From Laguncularia racemosa (lineage: Eukaryota > Streptophyta > Magnoliopsida > Myrtales > Combretaceae), in assembly GCA_037954665.1 (NCBI GenBank), contig JBBMOL010000253.1, positions 186,001-250,000 of the forward strand: 64,000 bases of DNA. The letters are read 5' to 3'. The translations under genes were made by a program, and so were the position numbers. Of the stretch, positions 1-10,347 are shown piece after piece. The first letter of the stretch is position 1. Each line of letters opens with the position of its first letter. The notes beneath the pieces were generated by a model. The model worked only from the letters and a program-made list of their open reading frames with translations, did not search any database and had not been told where the DNA came from.

Positions 1-1662
1 TCATTTACAGTTATCTTTGTTTAAAGAAGAAAATGACATTTTCAATGTCGGAATCATGATGCATGTGAAAGCTATATGATCAATTATAGCGGCATTTTGA
101 TAGTATTTGATGTTGATTAATCTTTACCTGTATCAAAATCTCTTAGTTTAATGATATAAATACTATTTTTTAAGTTAAATAAATTAATTTCTAATCCCTC
201 CTCATTATAATGATAATTTAAAAAAAAAATGTTTACCTACCGTGTTGAAAGTATGCAAAAAAAAAAGTAAAAGACGGGCAATAATTTTGGTTATCTTTGC
301 AGCAATTACTGTAGTTAATGAGAAAAGCGTGTTTTTGAGATCTGTTTCTTAGCGTCGAATCTCAATTTGAAGCTTATACGAGGATTTAATTTCAACTATC
401 TAGATTTTGATACGTTAGAAGTTTTTTTTGTTAGGATCTTTTTCAAATGGAATTAGTTGATAAAACCGATGATGAAATGGCTAATTCCTATCAATACGTC
501 CTATGTATCACTTAATAATGTCATATATAGTGCAAATAAAAAATTGGCATGTGCATAAAAATTTTTGCATGGTGGCAATTTTCTATATATACTCAAGGAA
601 AATGTTTTTTTTTTTTTATCATTGTCATGTGTCTAAATATTTTAAATATTTTCCCACCTTACATTAGTTCACATAGCATATTTACTCATATGGATATTAT
701 ATATATATCTTTTCTACTTACGCATGGAGCATTATAGTAAATTAAAAGTATATTTAGAATGTCACTCTTAATGGATTTTTCAACTAAATTAAGTGGGTTT
801 ATTTTTTTTTATAGTACACAAACAATAATTAAATGATATTATATACTTTGGAAATTTATATTAATCAGATAGGCAGATATAACTTGCCCTATTTGCTTAT
901 TGCTTATCGGGAAACTGTAAAACTTATTAAGAAAAAGTTCGCATAATTTATCAACAAAAACAATGAGAATTTTCTTCCAATTAATAAAAAAAAAAATGAC
1001 AATCGCATTTTATTGTTAACCATATCATCCTTAATGTCCACATGTATGTCTTTTCTTTTCTTTTTTTTATTATTATTCTATTTTTCTCCAGTCCTTTTCT
1101 GGCCATGCCCCATTTCACGTGAGTGGTCTCTTTTTCATAATTCCTGTACTTTTTAACTATTTCCCTATTACTTTCATTTCTTTCATTATCCTTCCTAATT
1201 CGTGGCATAGTCATCTTAGTGCCCTACAACCCATCCTGTATAACTTAGATTTGAACTTTATGGAAACCTGTTGATATTTAATTATGTAGATTATCGTACT
1301 TGTTAAGATTTATCATTGAATTTATAAGATAACATTAGATTCAAGGAAAAGGACCAACAAAATGAAATTTTCATTCTAACGTTGATAGCCCAACGACATG
1401 GCAAGTGCTATATTACCTTATCTTGGTTAGTAAAGAACAACAAAAAAAAATTTGAATTCAGTCCTTTCGTGCTAAATGTATCGGTATACCTATCACTATA
1501 TCAGATTTGATTATTTTACCATTTCAATAGGGTTAGAGATTTGTAACTGAGAAATTCGATAACAATCATTTCCCCTTTTTTTTTCTTTATTTATTTTTAA
1601 CTTCCATCTTTTAATGCAATTCTTCGGCTGATTCTTCTCAACTATCTTCCAAACTAACTCAG
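1..1662. other. Non-coding stretch, probably intron of the partial left-edge gene
   Basis: AT-rich DNA with long A and T runs and no ORF that resembles a protein. The first recognised exon of the small gene begins at 1663 after a pyrimidine-rich tract ending in CAG, and its reading frame has no upstream ATG before a stop near 1609. Most or all of this stretch is therefore probably an intron, or the 5' region, of that gene. The upstream coding exon expected for the family was not found here. Confidence 0.4.
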
Positions 1663-3494
1663 GTGCTAGGAAGGAATGCTTCACGCCCTGAAGCACTTCT
1701 TGGCTCGTCGACATTCATGGATGACACTGGAAATTTCAAATATGGAAACCCAGGTAATTGGTCAAAAAAGCCCTGAGTAAGGCACCACGAGATATTCTTT
1801 CCTCATAAGAACTTGTAAATGAAGCAACTTATTTTTTTTTGTTATAAAATGACAACTAAGAAGAGATGGATGAAATAGCCTTTATAGTTCATGACATCTC
1901 TGATTCCATGGAAGACTTTTATCTTAGGTTTTTTTTTTTTAATATTTGTTACAATCAAAATTTTATAATTGTTAAAAATTATTGTCATGAGCTTAAGAAA
2001 AGAAGTTATAAATGGATGAAATTTTTCTATGCTAAAAATGCTATAACCATATTATACCAGCATGTTAAAATTCATCATGTGGTATACAATCGATTTTTTT
2101 TTCCCACATGTTTCCATATTTAAATTAAATTCTATAACATTTTAATAAGTCAATACAATATAGTTATAACATTCTTGACATGGAAAATTTTTGTCTATTG
2201 TAGATAATAGTGATTTGTAACAATAAATAATGATAGAAGATGATAATCATAACTTGAGTTCTAGCCAAACATATATTAGCATAGATCAAAAATCAATTCA
2301 ATTTTAAACTTAAAATCATATGTAATTGTAGTTGTGGATTTTTTTTTCCAAAAAAAAGATAAAAATAGTCCATAATATTTTAAGAGGTTTGAAATAATGG
2401 CATGGAGGTTCCATTTTATATCTCCAGCCCTTTTAATTTGTATCCCAATTAATTGATCTTATAGCATAAATTTACAGATCGGTGTGGATGTATATATATA
2501 CATATTTTGTTGAATATATGAATGAATAGTACCAAATTTTTAATATGAGGTCTTATGGATTTTATTTCCTTTTCTCCCAGGCAACAGTACTGAAGTCAAA
2601 GGTGCAACTAACAAAGGCAGGAGCAATAAGTATCAGAATGAGATAGGAGAACCTTGCTATCTGAGCTCATCCATTCACTACGGTGGCCAAGAAAATTATT
2701 CTCCAAGGATAAATGGGAATGCCGATTCCCACCATGTCGTAAGTTCCCCCATTCTCATCATATCATAAGTCGTGGTCGTGTAAGATGCATTATTTAGGTA
2801 CGAGAAAGTCATTGGACCAACACCAACTATATTTCGAGAAATGTAATCCATGTTGGTCGCTCCAACAACTAAACTATATGGATTGATTTGGTTTTCTTCT
2901 CTCATGGTTGTAATAATATAATAATTAGTCAAAAATACTATGTTGATCCAACGATTTTAATATGTTTAAAGTATAGCTACTATACCCTTTTTTTTCTATG
3001 CTGGCAATGTGATTATTTTAATTGGCACATTAAAGGATTAAAGATAGGAACACTAATGTCTCAATGAAATAAACCAGTTTTGAATCTCTCTTTTTCATTA
3101 TAGTAAAAAAAAAAAAAAAAGTCCTTGCCTTTATAGTTCTTTCTAGGCCATAATGACCTTAATTTGTCTTATTAATTTTAAGTTAAGAGAATGTATCTAG
3201 AGATCATCGGATTCTTTTTATTTTTCTTTGTTGCATTTAATTTTACGATTCTCTTTCTCTTCTTTGAGCGGGTCATCAGTTCAAAAAGGATGATAATGAA
3301 TCCTATGGAAACAATTCGGAGAGTGCTTCGAGGGGGAATTGGTGGCAAGGTATATGTTAATTTATTTGATCTTGACATTGCTTTCCTGTATTCTATTTAT
3401 GTATTTTATAAAAAAAAAAAAACTAAATTAAATGTTTTTAGAAGTCAACTTAATAAATAATTCCAACTCATGTGCAGGTTCTTTATATTACTGA
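1663..3494 (+). CDS. Small uncharacterised plant protein, 3' part (C-terminal 111 aa, spliced)
   Basis: Four exons join in one frame: 1663-1753, 2581-2738, 3280-3349 and 3478-3494 (stop TGA 3492-3494). All introns are GT..AG and exon phases match. The product starts VLGRNASRPEALLGSS, contains NEIGEPCYLSSSIHYGGQ, and ends SASRGNWWQGSLYY. From memory, these segments belong to a family of short, Ser/Asn-rich, apparently soluble plant proteins of unknown function whose C-terminus is nearly invariant. No membrane segment or catalytic motif is visible. The family normally has an N-terminal exon rich in Ser and Pro. It is missing here, so the gene is probably cut by the window edge or separated by an intron of over 1.6 kb. 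The last coding exon is only 17 nt. The product deviates from the usual KKDGGEDDPNGNN-type stretch (here KKDDNESYGNN). Function is unknown; the exon structure is well supported. Confidence 0.78.
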
Positions 3495-3541
3495 TTTCAT
3501 GCATCATATGCATACTGCGTGCTGATTGTTTTTGATATAAG

Positions 3542-3700
3542 GTAATAATACCTTGTGAATACGCATCCAATATTTTTCTATATTATGCATGTTACGGTTT
3601 GCGGTACTGTATTTTATGATCTTTTTATATAAATGAATTCCTTCTAAGAAGGAAAACATTCGGCTGAAATTTTTCTTTTTTTTTTTTAATGATGTTGCAG
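3542..3700 (+). other. Possible 3'-UTR intron of the left-edge gene
   Basis: A GTAATAAT donor follows the stop codon by 47 nt. A long T-run and a TTGCAG acceptor follow at 3700. If spliced, the exon junction lies just inside the roughly 50-55 nt distance beyond which plant 3'-UTR introns tend to trigger nonsense-mediated decay. This is inferred from splice signals only; no transcript evidence is available. Confidence 0.35.
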
Positions 3701-5317
3701 GAATGGAGTGTTGCAATTTGGAAGGGGATGTCAAATAATAATAATAGTATGGAGTAAACTAGAAACTAAGTCGTAGAGATAAGAGTAAAGAGACTATAGC
3801 TGGTACATGAAGCTTTCTGGTTCTTTTTGCCCCCATTGAGTCAAAAAGTCTAGCGTTAACCTATATGTTGTAGGAAAAGTAATCGTTCAACTTCGACTCA
3901 TCCGAGGTTTTTCTTATCAGTTGATGGTGTTTGGTTTGACGCGTTTAAAACCCTTGTAACAAGTATATCTAGACGAGGCAAACAATTTCGTAATAGAAAA
4001 TGGTCCGTTTTACTACGAAATGATGCACGAAACACATGATTGAAAATTAACCCTTTAATGTGTACTGTTTTGTAAACATTGTTTGATCATAAAATCTCAA
4101 TGGCATGTACTTTGGTGGGTTGTTTTGTAACAAATCTTTTCTTTAGTAATCGAATCATATCAAGACATTGTTGTTGATGTACCAATTTCTTGACAAACAG
4201 ACATCATCAACTTGGTGTACCAATTTCTTGACAAACATTCTCTATGTTTCTGCTGGCATTTAAATCAGAATGAAATTTTATGGTTTAACTCATTACGTTA
4301 GGGATAAGATTAGGAAGGAGTTCTCCATGTGAGCATTTGAGTTCATGAAGTGTTTACAAGGAAATGGACACGAAAGCAACACGTACATGATCATGGGTCA
4401 TTTTCACTTGTTGAAGGATATGTTTTGAGATAGATAGAAAGGTTAAAATAATGGAAAACTAAATGGTTCCATCTAAACTTAGGAGTATAAGTAAATGACA
4501 TATTTGATAGCTAAATATTATCCATATTTATAATTAACTACTGTAGATAGTCATTTTAGTAATTAGATTTTTAATCCAATTTAATATCATGGATTAGTTT
4601 ATTAAACTAGTGAGATAGCCTAAGAAATCAAGTACAATTAGGGATGTCTTAAGGAGATCTAACTTGTTAAGTTTGGAATAGGGATTACTAAACCAAACTT
4701 TTCACTCTTGGCCTTACTTGGTTATCTTACACATGAAAAGCAAACTTGGTAAAGGCCTTCCCGAGCTCTAGGCTTCATTTAACTTTAATAAGCCTTAAGA
4801 AGACTTTAGCCTTATCCAAGTCCATTCCCAAGCCCATGAAAGCTATAGGAGAAAAGAAGGGTTTAATTATAGCCATTGGATCTTTATAAGCAATCCAATG
4901 GTCTCCTACAAGTTGCGACTCTTGATTTGAACTATCTATCTTGGAGTCATGTAACAATCAAAATAAACCTCCAAACTCTACAAATAAGACTATCCTCCAC
5001 TCATGTCATTCATTATAAGCATTAACCAGCTTGAGATAAATGCCAAAACTTTGCTAGAATAGCTCCACAAAAGATCAAACAAGCAAATTTATCAACAATT
5101 AAAGAACAATTAAGAACACCGAGTTTAATTTGCTATCACGGGCACATATCTGAAATACCGAGTTTACTTGTTCCTCCTCCCACACCTATTCCTACGATAT
5201 CCTACATGTATCATCTACCCAAGACTTTTCCTATGTTAATCGACATGCCTATAACATGTGATCAGCCTACTACAGCAAACCCACTACATAGCTATATGAA
5301 GTTTCAAAATGCTAATT
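3701..5317. other. Intergenic AT-rich DNA, no gene seen
   Basis: The start probably holds the 3' UTR of the left-edge gene. No ORF resembles a known protein. A 24-bp sequence is repeated directly at 4176-4238 (listed separately). Otherwise nothing is recognised. Confidence 0.5.
4176..4238. repeat. Short direct repeat (two copies of about 24 bp)
   Basis: GTACCAATTTCTTGACAAAC occurs at about 4179 and again at about 4217, separated by a 14-bp spacer. It looks like a local duplication of no evident function. Confidence 0.7.
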
Positions 5318-5514
5318 AGTATATAAACTTTGCTTATTTTTACAATTAACTACTTGAATTATGTTCCTTTTTAATTAACTACCTAAATTTTGTTTATTTT
5401 TATAATTAATTACCTCATTTAGGTACTATAAATAATATTAATAAATTTATAGGTAAAATTAACACTTTTAAACTTTAGATAGTTAATTGAAAAAATAGAT
5501 AAAGTTCAAATATC
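5318..5514. mobile_element. MITE-like foldback element, about 200 bp
   Basis: The left end (ATATAAACTTTGCTTATTTT, then ACAATTAACTAC) matches the reverse complement of the right end (GTTAATTGAAAAAATAGATA, then AAGTTCAAATAT). This forms imperfect terminal inverted repeats of about 38 bp around an AT-rich core. There is no coding capacity. The target duplication was not resolved, so the superfamily is unknown. Confidence 0.5.
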
Positions 5515-7360
5515 AAATGTAGCATTGACCTTAGGAGTATTACATATCTAACATGAGCACCATCAATTGTTTAAGAGTGTTTGTTTACGTATATTGTGAA
5601 CTTTACAAGTGGGATAATATGAGTCAACTTGTGTTATACTCCTATCTCATTTCGTGAATCGATATCCTTAATCGCTAGGTTAGTATGGAAATACTTGAAA
5701 GCCATCAAACACAGCAGGTTGACTTATCACCCATGCATCTAGTCTAGATTATCTAGGAACCTAGTAAACAAATCAATAATGATGACTTATCAAGCATGAA
5801 ACCATTCTAGTAAAGATATCATATATAACATAGAGTGAATCAATTATGGTTCTTTGTCTTTAACTATTTCAAGACCGTACATTAACTTAGCACCCTTAGC
5901 TAGATCAGTTCATTGGATACGTGTGCAAAGATTAGGCCTAAAAAGGAGTTGAAATTACTAATAAATTGCTTAAGTTTGATTTGAGAACGCTTAGGTAGAG
6001 CTTAAGCATGAGCTACTTAAGTTTGATTTAAGAATTCCTATTAACAAATTATGTCTCACATTTGGGCCTACAAGGAGTTATGTCCAAAAACCTCAACCAT
6101 AGCTCAACTCATTTATAAAGTGTGTTAAAAAACATAAGCCCATAACCTAAACCCATTTATTAAAGATATTTCCTTTGAACTCTTTATTGATTAAAAAATC
6201 CAAAGAAATCATAGCAGAGTTATATATGAAGTCCATTAAGAAGATCATTAAAGGAACAAAAAGTTTCATAAAATTAAAGTCTACAAAAGATATTACTTAA
6301 CCCTTAAACTTAACAAATTATGATGCAATAAAACCACGACTAGAGTAAAGTTTAATTAAATATAATAAAGTAAATCATCTATATTCGCTACCTTATAACA
6401 CTACATAAGCTTAGCCTAATCGGATGATAATATCAATATCAAAATCAAAATCAATGCATTAGTTCTTCAAGAGAGACTACCAAAGAATCTACATAGAAAA
6501 AATTATTGATACAAATAAAATGGAATGATGCTAAAAAAATTACTAGAAATGATTCATCATTTCTATGTGTTTTTCTAGTATTTCCATATCATCAAAACCT
6601 AACAAGTGTATTAAAAGACCATTGGATCCAAAAATCATGTAAATTGTTTAAATCATTTATCATATTAAACAAAAGTAAACTTATATTCATACCATACATT
6701 TGGATAATCCAAAACTAAAATTCTACGGACTTATAAGAGAACAAGATTTACAATATAAACATATTAAAATATATAGACATAATATTATGGTAAGATAAAT
6801 GGACTTTCAATATGGATATTATAGACATAAAACATTTCGATATAGAATTTGTATATTATATCAAAGAGAATTCTGTAAATGAAACTTATACTACAAGTAA
6901 ATCAATCATCATAAAAGACAAAACCATGAGATTCTATAAGTAAAATTAGATGTCCTTAAGTTTCCACTTTTGAGTAACATTTCTAAAAAATATAAAATTA
7001 GAAAAGAATTATAAGCCAAGTTATACAATTGTCAATGATACAAGAAATCTACCATTGTTACATTTGAACTTAAGCATAAAACTTAGAAGAAATACTACAA
7101 ACCCCAATATTGAACAAGTTGGCAAGTCTATAAACAAATCTAAGTACTAAACACAAACTCGGACACATTTATAGAAAGATTCAAATAAGTCTAACCTATT
7201 TATTTTATGTACTTAACTCGATGAACCAAATCAAACATAGAAGTCTTACCCACTTGTGAACCAAACAAAGCTAGAAAATATGATATTATTAGGTTTTTGT
7301 ACTTGAATTGAATATAAATTATTGGTAATTGATAAGCTCACAAATTCATAAATAGATTTA
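5515..7360. other. Intergenic AT-rich DNA, no gene seen
   Basis: No ORF resembles a known protein, and the longest open frame (6506-6718) looks random. No terminal repeats were recognised. Confidence 0.5.
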
Positions 7361-7675
7361 GGAGAAATTACAAATAACCCCCTTAAACTTTCACCTTAGT
7401 GTGTATATACCCCTTAACTTTCAAATATTGTAAATTACTCCCTTAAACTTTAATAAATTGGCAACATAAGGACATTTTCTTTTTTTAGTTCCAAAAAAGA
7501 TATACTAAGTTCAAAGTTTAGAGAACGTTAAAGCATATTTTAACAAGTTTGAGAGGGTGTTTCCACACTACAATCAATTTATCAAAATTTACGAAGGTAA
7601 ATTACAACATTTGAAAGTTTAAGGTGTATATGCACATCTAGGATAAAGTTTAGGGTTGTCTTCTAGATTTTCTCC
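7361..7675. mobile_element. Mutator-like MITE, 315 bp, with 9-bp target duplication
   Basis: The element starts GGAGAAATTACAAATAACCC and ends with the inverted counterpart (..GTCTTCTAGATTTTCTCC). It is flanked on both sides by the identical 9-mer ATAGATTTA (7352-7360 and 7676-7684). A 9-bp target duplication is characteristic of Mutator-like elements. The ends carry repeated CCCTTAAACTTT-type blocks in both orientations. No transposase ORF is present, so this is a non-autonomous copy. Confidence 0.85.
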
Positions 7676-8429
7676 ATAGATTTAGGTGTCAAAGGACTAT
7701 AGAGAAATCCAATAACTCGTTGGTCACATTCTAAATAGGTTAGTAAGAACAGTAAAGGATTAAAATGATTAACTTAATAATCAAAAGACTGTAAGAAGTT
7801 CTTACACACATGAGAGGAAAAATATGGATAAGCTATCAAAAAGGAGTTCTAAAATAATACTTCCTAAGGGCATAATTGTAAATAAGTGAAATTTTTTATA
7901 AAATAAAGTAACAAAACACAAAGTTTCATTGCTAGAAATTGCTCATACCTATTAAATGGTAGCTTAGTTACCATTCCAATGTGCGGGTAGGCATTCTGTG
8001 CACAAAATGCCTCAAGTCCCATTTAGATGTGGCCACTTGTCATTCGGATGATGGTGTGATTCTAAGCTTACCATCCAAATGGTTCTTGCACTACCATTTA
8101 AGCAACTGAATGATGGTTTTTTGTGCACAATATGCTTCTAGTGGTGTCATCGAGCAGGTCATATTAGGATTCTTGATCCACCAATAGTTAATTACCATAT
8201 AAGGTTTAGGAATTAGTTTGAGTATTATTTTAAAACACTGTAAGGTTTTAAGTCAAGTTGTGAATTTTTTTTTTTTAAAGAAAAAATTACTGGTAAACCC
8301 AACTCAATAAAAATGCTAGATAATAATATTTTTAAATTCAAATTTCAAAAGTTAATATTATAACCTATCACATCACACTAAAGCTGCAATAAGTTGAACT
8401 TCAATTAATTTTAAGAAAGAAGATGAGTT
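7676..8429. other. Intergenic DNA with a cluster of related inverted motifs
   Basis: Between about 7955 and 8160 there are several variants of a short inverted motif (CCATTTAGATGTGG, CATTCGGATGATGG, CCATCCAAATGG, and CCATTTAAG..GAATGATGG), together with two copies of TGTGCACAA. No ORF is present. The pattern resembles the palindrome-rich parts of some plant LTRs, but no LTR ends could be defined. Confidence 0.35.
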
Positions 8430-8910
8430 AATTTTGCAAATAGGTGACTTAAGTTAATTTTTTTTTTTTACAAACAAGTGATTAGAGTTTTATAGAAAAT
8501 TATTAATATTATTTAATATATATATATATAAACACATGTCAACATCCTATTAGTGGAAAATAATTAATATAATAAAAAATATGAAGTACATTTCAACCCA
8601 AAAAAAAAAAAAACAAAAAACAAAAAACAATTGGAGGCTATTTTCTAGCCAACCCAAGGGAGTCACCTTCTAGCCTTAGGATGATTGAAAAAGGGCCTTC
8701 AAATTTTTTTCCTGTTTTTTTGCCTTTTTTATTGTTTTGTTTAAATTTATTTAATATTATTTTTTATTATATTAATTATTTTTCACTAATGATATGCTAA
8801 CATGTATCCCTTCATATATATTAAATAATATTAACAATTTTTTATGCAATTCGGATCATTTGTTTTTTAAAAAATAAATAAATCACTCAAGTTATCAATT
8901 TAAAAAAAAA
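8430..8910. mobile_element. Long-inverted-repeat (foldback) element, about 480 bp
   Basis: The left arm (about 8430-8585) and right arm (about 8740-8910) are imperfect inverted copies of about 150 bp. One matching pair is GAAAATAATTAATATAATAA at about 8555 and TTATTATATTAATTATTTTTC at about 8762. Another is TATTATTTAATATATAT against ATATATTAAATAATATTA. The loop holds an A/C-rich run and about 100 bp of less AT-rich DNA. There is no ORF. It lies just upstream of the GC1 promoter. Target duplication is unresolved. Confidence 0.6.
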
Positions 8911-8989
8911 AGCAAAAATACGAATAATACCTTTATAATTTACCCTAATAATAATAATAATACCAAAAAAAGTCGAAGCAGCTAGTTAA

Positions 8990-9202
8990 AAGGATAATGT
9001 TATAAAATCACGCACCTTTTCTAACCGGACGTTGACGGGTGCTACGTGATTACTTGTTGAAAACCTTAAATAAAAATTATATTCCCACTTGAATTGTAGC
9101 CCCGAGGAATGCAAATTTATCCGGAACCTTCTTGACAACAAGGAGATAAAGAAAGAAGAAGACGACAACGGAGATCGTACCGCCGAACCGAGCACAAAAA
9201 TC
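8990..9202 (+). promoter_or_regulatory. Putative GC1 promoter and untranslated leader exon
   Basis: A TATA-like TTAAATAAAAATTATATT lies near 9065-9082. It is followed by a purine-rich, more GC-balanced stretch (AAAGAAAGAAGAAGACGACAAC) typical of a plant 5' UTR. A CG|GTACTC donor near 9203 could start a leader intron ending at TTCAG 10340, just before the ATG at 10348. The transcription start cannot be fixed from sequence. Confidence 0.4.
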
Positions 9203-10340
9203 GGTACTCTCTCCTTCTGTATCTCTCTACGGATTTTGGAATTTGATTCTATTCGATAGCTTATGCGTTGAATATTTGCAAGCTCGTGATCGAATTGGAG
9301 GCTGTTCTATATTTGTTCTTTTAATAGCTTTATGATGTCATTTTTGGTCTGGAGATGAATATTTTGCGACCAAAGTATGGTATTTTAGCGAACTGTAATG
9401 CTGTTGAATTTCTTGACTTCAAATTGAATTCTCAATTAGTGTGAATGTTCTTAGATATAATTATATGAATAAGAGCTCGTGTTCCTCTAAGGTACTCGTG
9501 ATAATTGACGGTGCTTTGAGGAATTTTAATTGAATGGGGGAACTTTTTGCTGTTTTTAGCGGCTTTGAACCGTTAAGTTTGTTTTGGAGTAGGATAATTT
9601 GGATTGTGAGTTGTGACACGAGTTTTCATTGATTAAACTGTGAATATTTGTATGTTTAAGTCGTTTTAGTCCGTTTTATTTATGTTTATCCAGTGAATAT
9701 AAATGTAAAAGCTGTTATCATTATGGCATCACTGGTATGTATTGCTGAGTGGATTGATATTTGGATCATCCGAAATGATTGGTGCTGCTCAGGGTTGCGA
9801 GTCGATTTGTATGGTGTCGAGTAAATTGAAAAAGAAGAAAAAAAAGTTCATTAATTTCAAGAGAAGATCAGCGCGGTTGACCTGGTTGATGCTAATTAAA
9901 AGTTGTTTATTTTAACGAGTTTGGAACTGCATCCTGACAAAGTTTGAAGCGTATTGAATATGTTTATGCTGCTGTGTATAGTGAAAAAAGGAGTTTTTAT
10001 GATTAATCTAAATGACATAAATTAAGAACCTGCTGTACTTATTAATGACCCTAAATTTCATTGCTGGGAAAACTCAATACTTCTTTATGAGCTTGAACCA
10101 GTTACGGTCTTGTTTGAAATTGTTTGATGAATTCTGAGGACCTATGCATGCTTATAAGCCCCACTGATCACTTTCAGCATAATGATTGTAGAATTATCAA
10201 GTTTGTGTCTGGCATTGGTAGCAATACAGATTGAAAGTGCTCAAGGAAGAGTTTGAACAAAAAAGGCAAAGGACATCGAGTTTCAACTTGGACTGTTCGT
10301 TGTTTAGTTTCCACCTTTTGCTCGATTGATGATAATTCAG
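9203..10340 (+). other. Probable 5'-UTR (leader) intron of GC1
   Basis: T-rich, non-coding DNA between the putative leader exon and the initiation codon. Possible donor is at 9203 and acceptor ATTCAG at 10335-10340. An extra leader exon around 10230-10340 (after ACAG at about 10229) is an alternative. Leader introns often raise expression in plants; here that is only an inference. Confidence 0.35.
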
Positions 10341-10347
10341 AGCACCG

